Positions 43,736-55,919 of a stretch of DNA of 64,000 nt are shown one piece after another. The notes beneath the pieces are model-generated. The model did no database searches and was not told where the DNA came from. It worked only from the letters and a program-made list of their open reading frames with translations. Both the position numbers and the translations under genes were made by a program. Every line of letters begins with the position of its first letter. The first letter of the stretch is position 1. Origin of the DNA: Thermosulfurimonas marina (lineage in GTDB: Bacteria; Desulfobacterota; Thermodesulfobacteria; Thermodesulfobacteriales; Thermodesulfobacteriaceae); contig NZ_CP042909.1 in the NCBI RefSeq assembly GCF_012317585.1, forward strand, positions 434,001 to 498,000, read 5' to 3'.

Positions 43736-44023
43736 CTACTTTTTCTTGCCCTTAACCTTGCCCTTGTCTCCGGCGTGCCCCCGATAGGTCCGGGTGGGGG
43801 CAAACTCTCCCAACTTGTGGCCCACCATGTTCTCGGTCACATAGACCGGAATGAACTTATGTCCATTGTGCACGGCAAAGGTAAGCCCCACCATCTCCGG
43901 CACAATTGTAGAGCGCCGGCTCCAAGTCTTGATGGGTTTTTTATCTCCGGTCTCCTTGGCCTTGAGCACCTTTTTCAGGAGGTGCTCATCTACAAAGGGT
44001 CCTTTCTTCTTGGATCTGGGCAT
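43736..44023 (-). CDS. rpsS: Ribosomal protein S19
   Basis: 95 residues ([19 protein letters not shown]) with [19 protein letters not shown] and [16 protein letters not shown]. Confidence 0.97.
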   Translation of the reverse strand: MPRSKKKGPFVDEHLLKKVLKAKETGDKKPIKTWSRRSTIVPEMVGLTFAVHNGHKFIPVYVTENMVGHKLGEFAPTRTYRGHAGDKGKVKGKKK

Positions 44024-44037
44024 CTCCGCCTCACCCC

Positions 44038-44862
44038 CTAGCCTTTACGCCGCCGAATGATGAATTTGTCCGAGGGTTTCTTGCCTCGGGTCTTAAGCCC
44101 CTTGGCCAACTGTCCCCAGGGCGAGCAGGGGTGCCGCCCACCGTGGGTGCGCCCCTCTCCACCGCCCATGGGATGATCCACGGGGTTCATGGCCACCCCA
44201 CGCACCCGGGGCCGGCGCCCCAGCCAGCGCTTCCGTCCGGCCTTGCCCCAGGTGATGTTCTCCCAGTCCAGGTTGCCCACCTGACCGATGGTGGCCCGGC
44301 AACGCTCGTGCACCATACGGATCTCCCCCGAAGGCAGCCGCAGATGCACATAATGTCCATCCTTTCCCAGGACCTGGGCAAAGGCCCCGGCGGCCCGGGC
44401 CAACTGCCCTCCCTTGCCCGGACGCAACTCCACGTTATGGACCACCGTGCCCACGGGAATATTCTTGAGGGGCATGCAGTTGCCCACCTTAACCTCTACA
44501 CTTTCCCCGCTCATGACCACATCGCCCACCTTGAGGCCTTCCGGGGCCAGGATGTAACGTTTCTCTCCGTCAGCATACTGAAGGAGGGCAATGTTGGCCG
44601 AACGATTGGGGTCATATTCCAGGGCCACCACCTTGGCCGGGACCCCGTCTTTGTCCCGCTTGAAATCGATGATCCGGTAAAGGCGCTTGTGACCGCCTCC
44701 CCGGTGCCGCACGGTAATCCGTCCGTAACAGTTGCGGCCCCCGGTCTTTTTAAGGGGCTCCACCAGCGACTTTTCCGGCTCCTTGTCCGAAAGCTCCGGG
44801 TTGACCAGATAGGTCTGAAACCGCCTTCCCGGAGAAGTAGGTTTACAGGTCTTAATCGGCAT
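44038..44862 (-). CDS. rplB: Ribosomal protein L2
   Basis: 274 residues; contains [20 protein letters not shown] and the peptidyl-transferase proximal [20 protein letters not shown] with the conserved histidine. It follows rplW in the S10 order. Confidence 0.98.
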   Translation of the reverse strand: MPIKTCKPTSPGRRFQTYLVNPELSDKEPEKSLVEPLKKTGGRNCYGRITVRHRGGGHKRLYRIIDFKRDKDGVPAKVVALEYDPNRSANIALLQYADGEKRYILAPEGLKVGDVVMSGESVEVKVGNCMPLKNIPVGTVVHNVELRPGKGGQLARAAGAFAQVLGKDGHYVHLRLPSGEIRMVHERCRATIGQVGNLDWENITWGKAGRKRWLGRRPRVRGVAMNPVDHPMGGGEGRTHGGRHPCSPWGQLAKGLKTRGKKPSDKFIIRRRKG

Positions 44863-44872
44863 GGCTCACCCC

Positions 44873-45166
44873 TTATACCGTCTCGAAAAATTCTATGCTG
44901 TGCCCCGGGGCCAGCCGCACAATGGCCTTTTTGCGGAGCGATCTCCGCCCCTCGCGCGGCCAACGCCCCTTGGGCTTACCCTTCACCCTTACGGTCTGCA
45001 CCTTCTCCACCTTCACCTTAAAAAGATCTTCCACCGCCTTGCGGATCTCGATCTTGTTGGCCTCCGGATGTACCCAGAAGGTCACCTGATTGTACTTTTC
45101 TTTAAGCCACATAGACTTTTCCGTAATCACCGGGGCCAGAATGATTTCCCGAGGATCCTTGCTCAT
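44873..45166 (-). CDS. rplW: Ribosomal protein L23
   Basis: 97 residues with [20 protein letters not shown] and [16 protein letters not shown]. It forms the docking site for SRP and trigger factor. It overlaps rplD by 4 bases. Confidence 0.97.
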   Translation of the reverse strand: MSKDPREIILAPVITEKSMWLKEKYNQVTFWVHPEANKIEIRKAVEDLFKVKVEKVQTVRVKGKPKGRWPREGRRSLRKKAIVRLAPGHSIEFFETV

Positions 45167-45795
45167 CGCGTTCTCCTCAGTCTTTCTTCAATTTTGGGAA
45201 GGGCGTCCTGTCGAAGGATCAAGTATTCGTGATCCAGAATATCGTAAACGTTGAGCCCCTCCACCGCCAGCACCTTCACCTTGGGAAGATTGCGGGCACT
45301 GGCCTCGGCCACCAGATCCCTCTCCGGGACCACCAGAAGGGCGTTCTGCGTCCCGAAGCGTTCCAGAAAGGCCAGCATGTCCTTGGTGCGCGGCCTTTCC
45401 TGAAGTCCGAAGTCGGTAACCACAAAACAGTGTCCCACAGAGACCCGGTTAGAAAGGGCCATCTTCAGGGCCAGACGACGCACCTTCTTGTTGAGCTTGA
45501 ATTCATAGCTCCGGGGTTTGGGACCAAAGACCGTCCCGCCCCCCACCCAGTGCGGGGCCCGAATGGATCCCTGCCGGGCCCGACCGGTGTGCTTCTGGGG
45601 CCAGGGTTTGCGCCCTCCGCCCCGAACCTCTCCCCGGGTCTTGGTGCAGGCCGTACCCGCCCGCCAGCGTGCCCTCTGCCAGCGTACCACCTCGTGCAAC
45701 AGGCCCACCTTCACCGGCACAGCATAGAGGTCGTCCGGAAGCTCCACCTCGCCCACCTTTTCTCTCTGACTGTTATAAAGGTCCACCACCGGCAT
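45163..45795 (-). CDS. rplD: Ribosomal protein L4
   Basis: 210 residues; contains [39 protein letters not shown] and the extended tunnel loop. In E. coli L4 also autoregulates the S10 operon. Confidence 0.97.
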   Translation of the reverse strand: MPVVDLYNSQREKVGEVELPDDLYAVPVKVGLLHEVVRWQRARWRAGTACTKTRGEVRGGGRKPWPQKHTGRARQGSIRAPHWVGGGTVFGPKPRSYEFKLNKKVRRLALKMALSNRVSVGHCFVVTDFGLQERPRTKDMLAFLERFGTQNALLVVPERDLVAEASARNLPKVKVLAVEGLNVYDILDHEYLILRQDALPKIEERLRRTR

Positions 45796-45808
45796 GGCTC
45801 CTTACCTC

Positions 45809-46444
45809 TTACTTGAAATACACCATCACCCAGCCGTTGGGCCAGCCCGGAACGGCCCCCTTGACCAGGAGGAGATTCTTTTCCGGGACCACTTCGGCCA
45901 CCAAGAGATTCTTCACGGTCACCGTCTCATTCCCGTAGTGGCCAGGCATCTTTTTGCCCTTAATGACCCGCCCCGGAAAGGTGCTGGCCCCGGAGGATCC
46001 GGGCTTGCGGTGTACTTGTTTGGCTCCGTGGCTCATGGGCTGGCGGCTGAAACCCCAGCGCTTGATGGCTCCCGTAAAGCCGCGCCCCTTGCTCTTTCCC
46101 GTAACATCTACCCGAAGGCCCTTCTCCACCCCCAGGCTCTCCAGGGTCAGGACCTGCCCGGGATGAAACTGCGAAGGATCCTCCACCCGAAACTCCCGCA
46201 GGATATAAAAGCCGTGATCAAGGCCCGCCCTGAGGAAGTGGCCCCGCATGGGCTTGTTAAACTTGGTGAGTTTTTTCGGGGCAAAGCCCAGCTGCACCGC
46301 GTTGTAGCCGTCGGTCTCCACCGTCTTTACCTGAACCACGGTACACGGCCCCACCTCCAGCACCGTCACCGGCACCACCTCGCCGGCCTCGTTAAAGATC
46401 CGGGTCATGCCCAACTTTCTTCCGATGAGACCTTCCACCATCAT
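45809..46444 (-). CDS. rplC: Ribosomal protein L3
   Basis: 211 residues (MMVEGLIGRKLGMTRIFNEA) with GFTGAIKRWGFSRQPMSHGA. Either of the two initial ATGs could be used. Confidence 0.97.
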   Translation of the reverse strand: MMVEGLIGRKLGMTRIFNEAGEVVPVTVLEVGPCTVVQVKTVETDGYNAVQLGFAPKKLTKFNKPMRGHFLRAGLDHGFYILREFRVEDPSQFHPGQVLTLESLGVEKGLRVDVTGKSKGRGFTGAIKRWGFSRQPMSHGAKQVHRKPGSSGASTFPGRVIKGKKMPGHYGNETVTVKNLLVAEVVPEKNLLLVKGAVPGWPNGWVMVYFK

Positions 46445-46456
46445 GGCTCGAACTCC

Positions 46457-46768
46457 TTAAAGCTTGATCTCCACTTCCACCCCGGCCGGAAGCTCGAGCT
46501 GCATCAGGGCGTCGATGGTCTGTTGGGTGGGCTCGAGGATGTCGAGCAACCGCTTGTGCGTGCGGATCTCGAACTGTTCCCGGGAATTCTTGTCAATGTG
46601 GGGCGAACGCAACACGGTCCACCGGCTGATCTTGGTGGGAAGGGGAATGGGCCCCACCACCCGGGCCCCGGTATCCCGAGCCGTCCGCACGATCTCCGCC
46701 ACCGAGCGATCCAGAACCTTATGATCATAAGCCTTAAGCTTTATGCGTATCTTTTGCGCTGGTACCAT
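46457..46768 (-). CDS. rpsJ: Ribosomal protein S10
   Basis: 103 residues with [20 protein letters not shown] and [20 protein letters not shown]. In other bacteria it also partners NusB in antitermination. It follows tuf by 31 bases. Confidence 0.98.
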   Translation of the reverse strand: MVPAQKIRIKLKAYDHKVLDRSVAEIVRTARDTGARVVGPIPLPTKISRWTVLRSPHIDKNSREQFEIRTHKRLLDILEPTQQTIDALMQLELPAGVEVEIKL

Positions 46769-46799
46769 GGTTTGCCTCGCCCACCCTCAATAACTTTAT

Positions 46800-47999
<1,200 letters not shown>

Positions 48000-48010
48000 C
48001 TCCTACCTCC

Positions 48011-50095
48011 TTACATTCCCTTGGCTTTCTTTATGATCTCTTCGGCCAAATGGGCCGGCACCTTCTCGTAATGCGAAAACTGCATAGTGAAATTGGCCCG
48101 TCCCTGCGTGAGGGACCGCAACTGTGTAGCATATCCAAACATTTCCGCAAGGGGGACGAAGGCCCGAATGACCTTCACACTCCCTCGGGTATCCATGCCC
48201 TCCACCTTGCCCCGCCGGGAGGAAATATCTCCCAGGACATCCCCCAGGTATTCTTCAGGGGTGACTACCTCGAGCCGCATGATGGGCTCGAGAAGCACCG
48301 GATTGGCCTTTTTGGCCGCCTCCTTAAAGCCCAGAGAGCCGGCAATGGCAAAGGCCAGCTCCGAGGAGTCCACCTCGTGATAACTTCCATCCACCAGCCG
48401 CACCTTTACGTCGATCATCGGATAGCCCGCCAGCACCCCCTGCTCCATGGCCTCCCGGACCCCTTTTTCCACCGCCGGGATAAACTCCTTGGGAATGGCT
48501 CCCCCTACAATCTCGGAGACGAACTCAAAGCCCTTGCCCGGGGCAGGCTCCAGCACCAGTTTCACGTGTCCGTACTGCCCGCGACCGCCGGTCTGCTTGA
48601 TGTATTTCCCCTCGGCCTCGGCCACCGTGGTAATGGTCTCCTTGTAAGCCACCTCCGGACGGCCTACATTCACCCCTACCTTAAATTCCCGCACCAGCCG
48701 GTCCACGATGATCTCCAGATGAAGTTCCCCCATACCCCAGATAAGGGTCTGGCCGGTCTCCGGATCGGTCTGCACCCGGAAGGAGGGGTCTTCCAGGGCG
48801 ATCTTCTGCAGAGCATTGGCCAGCTTTTCCTGATCAGCCTTGGTCTTGGGCTCTACAGCCACGGAGATCACCGGCTCGGGGATCTCCAGCTTTTCGAGCT
48901 CGATGGGCTTGGTCTCGTCACAGAGGGTATCTCCGGTAGTGGTCACCCGCAGACCCAGGGCGGCCACGATGTCTCCGGCCTCGGCACTGGTGATCTCCTC
49001 CCGGTGCTTGGCGTGCATGCGCACCAGGCGCCCGATCCGCTCCCGCTTGCGCTTGGTGGAATTATATACGGTCATTCCGGACTCAATCCTTCCGGAATAG
49101 ATACGCAGAAAGGTGAGGGTACCCACGTAGGGATCGGTCATGATCTTGAAGGCCAGGGCCGCCAGCGGACCTTCGGGATCGGTAGTCCGCTCCTCCACCT
49201 CCCCGGTCTCGGGATTGTAGCCCTTGACCGGAGGAATATCCAGAGGAGAGGGAAGATAATCCACGATGGCGTCGAGAAGGGGTTGCACCCCTTTGTTCTT
49301 GAAGGCCGAACCACAGAGCACCGGCACAATTTTAAAGGCCAGGGTGCCTTCCCGGACGGCCCTTTTGATCTCCTCCGGGGAGATCTCCTCTCCCTCGAGG
49401 TACTTTTCCATAATTTCATCGTTGATGTCCGCCAGGGTCTCCAGGAGGTTGGTCCGGTATTCCTCGGCCTTGTCCCGGAGGTCAGCCGGGATCTCCTCGA
49501 AATGGTACTTGGCCCCCAGGGTTTCCTCTTCCCAGACGATGGCCTTCATGTCGATAAGGTCCACCACCCCCACAAAACTGTCCTCGGCCCCAATGGGGAT
49601 CTGGAGAGGAAGCGGGGTGGCCCCCAGGCGGGTCTTGATCTCCTCCACCACCCGCTCGAAGTTGGCCCCCAGACGATCCATCTTGTTCACAAAGGCTATC
49701 CGGGGAACCTTATACTTGTTGGCCTGACGCCAGACGGTCTCCGACTGGGGCTCCACTCCCCCCACCGCGCAGAAGATGACCACCGCCCCATCAAGCACCC
49801 TCAGGGCCCGCTCCACTTCGATGGTGAAGTCCACGTGCCCCGGGGTATCGATGATGTTGATCTTATGTCCCTTCCAGAAGCAGGTGGTGGCCGCCGAAGT
49901 GATGGTAATGCCTCGTTCCTGCTCCTGGGGCAGGAAGTCCATGGTGGCCGTCCCCTCGTGCACCTCACCGATCTTATGGGTCCGGCCGGTGTAGTAAAGG
50001 ACGCGCTCGGTGGTGGTGGTCTTTCCGGCGTCGATGTGGGCGACGAACCCTATATTTCGCGTGAGCTTCAAAGTTTTCAGAGATTCCGCATCCAT
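48011..50095 (-). CDS. fusA: Elongation factor G
   Basis: 694 residues. G motifs are [22 protein letters not shown] and [25 protein letters not shown] marks switch I. Domains II-V follow with the tRNA-mimic region. It drives translocation. The large plus-strand ORF opposite it is a shadow. Confidence 0.98.
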   Translation of the reverse strand: MDAESLKTLKLTRNIGFVAHIDAGKTTTTERVLYYTGRTHKIGEVHEGTATMDFLPQEQERGITITSAATTCFWKGHKINIIDTPGHVDFTIEVERALRVLDGAVVIFCAVGGVEPQSETVWRQANKYKVPRIAFVNKMDRLGANFERVVEEIKTRLGATPLPLQIPIGAEDSFVGVVDLIDMKAIVWEEETLGAKYHFEEIPADLRDKAEEYRTNLLETLADINDEIMEKYLEGEEISPEEIKRAVREGTLAFKIVPVLCGSAFKNKGVQPLLDAIVDYLPSPLDIPPVKGYNPETGEVEERTTDPEGPLAALAFKIMTDPYVGTLTFLRIYSGRIESGMTVYNSTKRKRERIGRLVRMHAKHREEITSAEAGDIVAALGLRVTTTGDTLCDETKPIELEKLEIPEPVISVAVEPKTKADQEKLANALQKIALEDPSFRVQTDPETGQTLIWGMGELHLEIIVDRLVREFKVGVNVGRPEVAYKETITTVAEAEGKYIKQTGGRGQYGHVKLVLEPAPGKGFEFVSEIVGGAIPKEFIPAVEKGVREAMEQGVLAGYPMIDVKVRLVDGSYHEVDSSELAFAIAGSLGFKEAAKKANPVLLEPIMRLEVVTPEEYLGDVLGDISSRRGKVEGMDTRGSVKVIRAFVPLAEMFGYATQLRSLTQGRANFTMQFSHYEKVPAHLAEEIIKKAKGM

Positions 50096-50133
50096 AACGC
50101 CTTCCCGCCTCCTTTTTCAAACATCAAAATAAA

Positions 50134-50160
50134 GGCCCCCTTCCATCTTATGAGGGGGCT
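50134..50160 (-). terminator. Hairpin with U-rich tail between rpsG and fusA
   Basis: On the minus strand GCCCCC (50159-50154) pairs with GGGGGC (50140-50135) around a 13-base loop, followed by CTTTATTTT. It could be an attenuator or processing site setting the ratio of S7 to EF-G; S7 binds this intercistronic region in E. coli. Confidence 0.55.
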
Positions 50161-50182
50161 GATTATCCGAATCCGCCGGGTC

Positions 50183-50659
<477 letters not shown>

Positions 50660-50679
50660 TCACCCGCTCCTTTATTCCT

Positions 50680-51051
50680 TTATTTAGGTCTGGGAGCCCC
50701 GTATTTGGAACGAGACTTCCGCCGATCCTGCACCCCGGCCGCATCCAGGGCCCCACGGATGATCTTGTAACGCACTCCCGGAAGATCCTTTACTCGTCCT
50801 CCCCGCACCAGGACCACGGAGTGTTCCTGAAGATTATGCCCAATCCCGGGAATATAAGCCGTGACCTCAATCCCGTTAGTAAGCCGCACGCGAGCCACCT
50901 TTCGCAGGGCGGAATTGGGCTTCTTGGGAGTCGTGGTGTAAACCCGCACACACACCCCCCGCTTTTGGGGACACCCCTCCAGCGCCGGGGACTTGGATTT
51001 GCTTTTTCGCTTTTTACGCCCGTACCTTACTAACTGATTAAAAGTCGGCAT
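50680..51051 (-). CDS. rpsL: Ribosomal protein S12
   Basis: 123 residues from ATG 51051 ([20 protein letters not shown]); a start 5 codons upstream is less likely. The streptomycin-site loop is [19 protein letters not shown] and [17 protein letters not shown], both wild-type-like. It is first in the merged operon. Confidence 0.97.
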   Translation of the reverse strand: MPTFNQLVRYGRKKRKSKSKSPALEGCPQKRGVCVRVYTTTPKKPNSALRKVARVRLTNGIEVTAYIPGIGHNLQEHSVVLVRGGRVKDLPGVRYKIIRGALDAAGVQDRRKSRSKYGAPRPK

Positions 51052-51117
51052 CTCCGCCTCGCTCACTCAAAGTCTAAAAGACCCCCTTCGGGAAAGCTTC
51101 CCGCAGGGACGGGCTTT

Positions 51118-51146
51118 TATATAACGGCCCTTCCGGGCCTTGTCAA
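51118..51146 (-). promoter_or_regulatory. Promoter of the str-S10-spc-alpha operon
   Basis: TTGACA (51146-51141) and TATATA (51123-51118) are separated by exactly 17 bases on the minus strand, about 70 bases ahead of rpsL. The spacer contains the hairpin GGCCC-GGAA-GGGCC, which directly follows the stop of the upstream CBS-domain gene and may also end that transcript. Confidence 0.85.
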
Positions 51147-51149
51147 GCG

Positions 51150-51551
51150 CTAAAGGCTGGCGGCGCGCACCAGGTCCGTGGCCGAAAGGACCCCTACGGG
51201 AATGAACTTCCCTCCGTGGGAGGTGACCACCAGAAGGCGGTGCACTCTATGGGCGATCATCTTGGCCGCCGCCTCCTTGAGGGTGGCTTCGGCCTCGATG
51301 GTATAGGGCTTGGGACACATAAGATCCTCGGCCTTCATCTCAAAGATGCGGGGGCCGTGCTTGGCCAGGGCTTCAATAATATCCGAATGGCTCACCACCC
51401 CCATGAACTCTCCGCCAGGCCCGCTTACCAAAACGGCGTGGATGCGATGCTCCAGGAGCTCCCGCAGAATCTCCTCCAGGCTAGCCTCTAGAGGAACCCG
51501 AAAGACCTCCCGGCTCATGACCTCTCTTACTTTGGTCTGGGTAAAATCCAT
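51150..51551 (-). CDS. Two-CBS-domain protein
   Basis: 133 residues made of two CBS repeats: VREVMSREVFRVPLEASLEE...GVVSHSDIIEAL and AEDLMCPKPYTIEAEATLKE...GVLSATDLVRAA. Such proteins bind adenine nucleotides (AMP, ATP or SAM) and regulate partners, but the partner is unknown. It is followed by the ribosomal operon promoter and faces away from the NSS transporter gene. Confidence 0.88.
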   Translation of the reverse strand: MDFTQTKVREVMSREVFRVPLEASLEEILRELLEHRIHAVLVSGPGGEFMGVVSHSDIIEALAKHGPRIFEMKAEDLMCPKPYTIEAEATLKEAAAKMIAHRVHRLLVVTSHGGKFIPVGVLSATDLVRAASL

Positions 51552-51625
51552 AAGAGGCCTCCTTTCGTGCTTGCGAAGATTATAGCTCTTTAATATAAAA
51601 ATGGAAACACCTTCCGGAGGGGTTT

Positions 51626-53149
51626 ATGGCTCAGCGAGAGCACTGGGGCACCCGCATCGGGCTCATCCTGGCCATGGCCGGAAACGCGGTAGGACTGGGG
51701 AACTTTTTGCGCTTCCCTACCCAGGCCGCCCAAAACGGAGGCGGGGTCTTCATGATCCCTTACATGATCTCCCTTCTTCTTATCGCCATTCCCCTCATGT
51801 GGGTGGAATGGGGGATCGGCCGCTACGGAGGAGTGCGCGGACACGGGACCACCCCGGCCATCTTTGGCCTCCTTTGGCGCCATCCCCTCTCCCGCTATGT
51901 GGGAGTGCTGGGACTTTTCGTGCCCTTCGTGGTGGCCTGCTACTATGTCTATATCGAGAGCTGGACCCTGGGCTACGCCCTCTTTGCCCTTTTCGGAAAA
52001 CTCCCTCAGGTAAAGGCCACCGCCGGAACCTCTCCCGAGGAATACCTGCGTCCTTTTCGGGATTTTCTCACCCACTATACGGGTATGGGTGGGGGGGCCC
52101 TCTACCGGCCCTCCCTTGCGGCCTATCTCTTTTTCCTCCTTACCATGGTCCTCAATTATCTCATCCTGGTGCGGGGCATTTCCGGAGGAATCGAGCGCTT
52201 CGCCAAGGTGGCCATGCCCATCCTTTTCGGGCTGGCCATCCTCCTTATGATGCGGGTCATGACCCTGGAGACTCCCTACGGGTCGGCGGTGGCCGGGCTC
52301 AACTTCCTCTGGGAGCCCAAGTGGCATGAACTGGGCAATCCCAGGGTGTGGCTGGCGGCAGCGGGGCAGGTCTTTTTTACCCTGAGTCTGGGCTTTGGGG
52401 CCATCATCACCTACGCCTCCTATCTCCGGCGCAACGACGATATTACCCTTTCGGCCCTTACCGCTTCTTCCCTCAATGAATTTGCCGAGGTGGTCCTGGG
52501 AGGCTCCATCGCCATTCCCGCGGCCGCAGCCTTTTTCGGGGTAGCGGCCGCCCAAGTAATCGCCGCCAGCGGGGCCTTCAATCTGGCCTTCGTGAGTCTC
52601 CCGGCCATCTTCGCCAACCTTCCTTTCGGGCACCTTTTGGGCTTTGCCTGGTTCATCCTCCTCTTTTTTGCCGGGATCACCTCCTCGGTGGCCATCACCC
52701 AGCCGGTGATCGCCTTCCTGGAGGACGAATTCGGCCTTTCCCGGCCCCGGGCGGTCACGGCCACCATGCTGGCCCTCTTTATGGCGGCCCATCTGCCCAT
52801 CTTTCTTCCCAAGGCCCTGGACGAGATGGACTTCTGGGCCGGGACCTTTCTGGTAGTGGTCTTTGCCCTCGGGGAGGTCCTCATCTTTTTCTGGGGGTTT
52901 AATCCTTCGGCGGCCTGGAGGGAGATCAACCGCGGGGGGCTGATCAAACTTCCCCGGGTCTTTTTCTTCATTATGCGCTATGTGACCCCCTTTTTCCTGG
53001 CCCTTATCATGGGCTGGTGGTTCTTCCAGGAACTTCCGAGTTATCTCCGACAGACGGCCTTTAATGTCTGGATCACCCGGGGAGTCCTGATCTTGATCTT
53101 TCTGGCCCTTTGCCTTTTGGTCTATCTCAGTGGAAGGAGGAACCGATGA
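51626..53149 (+). CDS. Sodium-dependent neurotransmitter:sodium symporter (NSS/SNF) family transporter
   Basis: 507 residues with 12 hydrophobic segments. The sodium and substrate site of helix 1 is [20 protein letters not shown] with the [13 protein letters not shown] continuation, as in LeuT/MetP. It probably imports an amino acid (methionine or alanine in characterised relatives). It starts at ATG 51626 after CCGGAGGGG. Its stop overlaps the start of a MetS-like small gene, supporting a two-component MetPS-type transporter. Confidence 0.93.
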   Translation: MAQREHWGTRIGLILAMAGNAVGLGNFLRFPTQAAQNGGGVFMIPYMISLLLIAIPLMWVEWGIGRYGGVRGHGTTPAIFGLLWRHPLSRYVGVLGLFVPFVVACYYVYIESWTLGYALFALFGKLPQVKATAGTSPEEYLRPFRDFLTHYTGMGGGALYRPSLAAYLFFLLTMVLNYLILVRGISGGIERFAKVAMPILFGLAILLMMRVMTLETPYGSAVAGLNFLWEPKWHELGNPRVWLAAAGQVFFTLSLGFGAIITYASYLRRNDDITLSALTASSLNEFAEVVLGGSIAIPAAAAFFGVAAAQVIAASGAFNLAFVSLPAIFANLPFGHLLGFAWFILLFFAGITSSVAITQPVIAFLEDEFGLSRPRAVTATMLALFMAAHLPIFLPKALDEMDFWAGTFLVVVFALGEVLIFFWGFNPSAAWREINRGGLIKLPRVFFFIMRYVTPFFLALIMGWWFFQELPSYLRQTAFNVWITRGVLILIFLALCLLVYLSGRRNR

Positions 53150-53274
53150 AAGGCAGCGCCCTCCTTTTTATGCTCATCTCCTGGAATATCATCACCGGGC
53201 TCTGCACCTTCTGTTTCACCCGCATGTTTGCCGCCGGTCCAAAGAACGCACCCAAATCCCGCCGCCGGAGGTAG
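53146..53274 (+). CDS. MetS-like small subunit of the NSS transporter
   Basis: A 42-residue single-span membrane protein ([20 protein letters not shown]...) with a basic C-terminus (KSRRRR). The ATGA overlap with the transporter gene, a GGAAGGAGG site and the small size match the MetS family, which is needed for methionine uptake by MetP in Corynebacterium. Confidence 0.85.
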   Translation: MKGSALLFMLISWNIITGLCTFCFTRMFAAGPKNAPKSRRRR

Positions 53275-53353
53275 CCCCGACTCGAACCAATCCTTAGCGA
53301 AGGGGGCCCAGGGTTATGGTAAAATAGCTTTAAGGAAACGTCCGGAGGTGGTC

Positions 53354-53630
53354 ATGAAAAAACTCCTGCTCTTTTTGCTCCTTTTAGGGACCCTGGTGGG
53401 AAGGGGCTGGGGAATGACCCCGGCAGAGGAAAAAAGGCTCTTCGAGATCCTGGGAGAAATCAAAGGAAAGCTCCAACAGATGGACAAACGCTTTGAACAG
53501 CTTTATACCTTCCTCTGGATCATCACCGGAATTCACCTCCCTTGTCGCGGTGGTGATCGGGTTCGCCCTGTGGGACCGGCGGACCATCATCCGGCGGGCC
53601 CGGGTCCTGCGCTCCTTCGGATTGCTTTAA
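53354..53630 (+). pseudogene. Small secreted/membrane protein gene with an apparent frameshift
   Basis: Starts at ATG 53354 after GGAGGTGG with a clear signal peptide (MKKLLLFLLLLGTLVGRGWG), then a short charged helix (EEKRLFEILGEIKGKLQQMD) and FLWIITG. At about 53531 the frame changes: the next frame reads FTSLVAVVIGFALWDRRTII, an obvious membrane segment with a basic tail, and stops at 53630, whereas the original frame gives Pro/Arg/His-rich nonsense to 53650. A two-base loss or one-base gain would explain it. It may be a broken gene, a sequencing error or, less likely, programmed frameshifting. The family is a small secreted coiled-coil plus membrane-tail protein of unknown role. Confidence 0.7.
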
Positions 53631-53652
53631 AATCTCCCTGCCGGAGGTAGCC

Positions 53653-54957
53653 CTGCCCGGACTCTTTGCTCCCCGTCCACCGCTGGCCGAAAGACTGAGG
53701 CCCCGCAACTTCTCCGAATTCTTGGGCCAGGAGCACCTCCTAGGAGAGGGAAGGCTCCTGCGGCGCATGCTGGAAAGCCGCAAGCTCTCCTCCCTCATCC
53801 TCTGGGGACCTCCGGGCTGCGGCAAGACCACCCTGGCCCGGCTTCTAGCCCAGGAGACCGGGGCCCGGCTGGTAACCCTTTCGGCAGTGGACTCCGGGGT
53901 CAAAGATCTGCGGCAAGTGGTGGAGGAGGCCCGCCGGGCCCGAAAGCAGGGTCAAAGGACCGTCCTTTTTATTGACGAGATCCATCGCTTTAACAAGGCC
54001 CAGCAGGACTTCCTCCTTCCCTATGTGGAAGACGGTACGGTCACCCTCATCGGGGCCACTACGGAAAACCCCTCCTTTTCGGTCATCGCCCCCCTTCTTT
54101 CCCGCTGTAAGACCCTAGTCCTGAAACCCCTTTCGGCCGAAGATCTTCGGCGTCTTCTGGAGCGGGCCCTTACGGACCCCGAAAGGGGCTATGGCCGGGA
54201 GGCCCTGGAAGTGGAGCCCGAAGTGCTTGCGGCCCTTGCCGAGGCCGCCGAAGGGGACGCCCGGGTGGCCTTAAATCTCCTGGAGACGCTGGTAGAAAGT
54301 GCTTCCCCAGGGGCCCACGGAAAAAGGCATCTGGGCCTTAAAGATCTGGAGCGGGTCCTTCTCGAAAGACCCCTGCGACACGACCGGGACGGGGAGGAGC
54401 ACTACAACCTCCTTTCGGCCTTTCATAAGAGCCTGCGGGGAAGCGATCCGGACGCGGCCCTTTACTGGCTGGCCCGGCTCCTTGAGGCCGGGGAGGACCC
54501 GCGGGTCATCCTTCGTCGCCTTATAGCCGCAGCCTCGGAAGATGTGGGAAACGCCGATCCTCTGGCCCTCCTCGTGGCGGTGGCCGCCAAAGAGGCCTAT
54601 GAATTTCTGGGACTTCCGGAGGGAGAACTGGCCCTGGCGCAGGCCACGGTCTACATAGCCTGCGCCCCTAAGAGTAACGCTGCTTATCGGGGACTTTCGG
54701 CGGCCAAAGAGGATGTACGGCGCCACGGATCCCTCCCCGTGCCCCTTCATCTGCGCAATCCGGTGACCACCCTGATGCGGGCCCTGGGCTACGGCCAGGG
54801 CTACAAATACGCCCATGATTATCCCGGGGGCTTTGTAGAGCAGCAATATCTTCCCGACCAGCTCCGGGACCGCCGCTACTATCGCCCTACGGACCGCGGC
54901 CTCGAGTCCACCCTCCGGGAAAGGCTCCTTAAGTGGTGGCGGGGGAAGAAGGGGTGA
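53653..54957 (+). CDS. rarA: Replication-associated recombination protein A (RarA/MgsA), probable CTG start
   Basis: About 434 residues. Homology begins at LAERLRPRNFSEFLGQEHLL, upstream of the first in-frame ATG/GTG/TTG (TTG 53722), so the true start is probably CTG 53653, six bases after CCGGAGGT. Walker A is GPPGCGKTT, Walker B is LFIDEIHRFN and sensor 1 is IGATTENPSF. It is an AAA+ clamp-loader relative that acts at stalled forks. The dus start overlaps its stop. Confidence 0.92.
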   Translation: MPGLFAPRPPLAERLRPRNFSEFLGQEHLLGEGRLLRRMLESRKLSSLILWGPPGCGKTTLARLLAQETGARLVTLSAVDSGVKDLRQVVEEARRARKQGQRTVLFIDEIHRFNKAQQDFLLPYVEDGTVTLIGATTENPSFSVIAPLLSRCKTLVLKPLSAEDLRRLLERALTDPERGYGREALEVEPEVLAALAEAAEGDARVALNLLETLVESASPGAHGKRHLGLKDLERVLLERPLRHDRDGEEHYNLLSAFHKSLRGSDPDAALYWLARLLEAGEDPRVILRRLIAAASEDVGNADPLALLVAVAAKEAYEFLGLPEGELALAQATVYIACAPKSNAAYRGLSAAKEDVRRHGSLPVPLHLRNPVTTLMRALGYGQGYKYAHDYPGGFVEQQYLPDQLRDRRYYRPTDRGLESTLRERLLKWWRGKKG

Positions 54958-55919
54958 TTCTCCTCGCCCCTATGGACGGGCTCACGCATGTGGCCTTCCG
55001 AAGGGTGGTGGCCCGTTATGGGCCGCCGGATCTCTTTTACACGGAGATGGTCAGTGTGCGGGCGGTAGTCTTTCAGCCCCCGGAGCGTGACCCCTACCTC
55101 TGGCACACCGATCTCGACCGACCTTTGGTGGTCCAGCTGGCCGGCCGCGAACCGGATCTCTTCGAGGAGGCCCTAAGGCGCCTGGAGGAGCGCTTCAATT
55201 TTTACGGCTACGATCTCAATCTCGGCTGCACCCGGGGAAGGGCCCGGCGCCAGGGCTGGGGAGCGGCCCTCCTTTTGGAGCCCGATCTGGTGCGGGCCAT
55301 TGCCCGGGCCGCCCGCAGGGCCACGGCCAAACCCCTCTCGGCCAAGCTGCGCTCACCCCCGGGACATGACCGGCGAAAACTTTTTCGCTTGGCGGAAATC
55401 CTTCTGGAAGAAGGGGTGGACACCCTAATCCTTCACCCTCGGGCCCCGGAGGAGGGCTTCCGGAGGCCACCCCGCTGGGAAGAGGTCCGGGAACTCAAAG
55501 AGAAAACCGGGGCGCGGGTCATCGGAAACGGAGATATCTTCTCGCCGGAGGAGGCCCGCCGCAGGCTGGAAGAGACCGGCTGCGACGGGATCATGCTCGG
55601 CCGGGTCGCCCTCTTGCGTCCCTTTATCTTCCGGGATCTCCGGGCCTTCCTGGAAGGCCGGGGAATACCAGAGCCTCCCCCACCACTTGAACCGCCCCGG
55701 CTCTTCGCGGAGGAGTTAAAGCTTCTTCCCGAAGGTTTACAGGAAAAGCGCCTCGAACTCTGGCTTTTCTGGTATCTCCAGAACTTCCCTTACGGCCTTT
55801 ACTATTTCGGAAAGGTAAAGAAGATCTCCGGTCTCTCAGCCAAGCTCAAGACCCTCTCTGCACTCCTTTCCTCGGAGGCCTTCCCCCCTTATCCGGCTCA
55901 CCCCCGCCTTCACCGTTAG
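54954..55919 (+). CDS. dus: tRNA-dihydrouridine synthase
   Basis: About 321 residues from GTG 54954, overlapping the rarA stop (GTGA). FMN-binding TIM barrel: LLAPMDGLTHVAFRRVV at the start, catalytic Cys in YDLNLGCTRGRARRQGWGAA, Lys in LSAKLRSP and VIGNGDIFSPEEA. The usual GCP is GCT here. It reduces uridine in the D-loop of tRNA. Confidence 0.93.
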   Translation: MILLAPMDGLTHVAFRRVVARYGPPDLFYTEMVSVRAVVFQPPERDPYLWHTDLDRPLVVQLAGREPDLFEEALRRLEERFNFYGYDLNLGCTRGRARRQGWGAALLLEPDLVRAIARAARRATAKPLSAKLRSPPGHDRRKLFRLAEILLEEGVDTLILHPRAPEEGFRRPPRWEEVRELKEKTGARVIGNGDIFSPEEARRRLEETGCDGIMLGRVALLRPFIFRDLRAFLEGRGIPEPPPPLEPPRLFAEELKLLPEGLQEKRLELWLFWYLQNFPYGLYYFGKVKKISGLSAKLKTLSALLSSEAFPPYPAHPRLHR

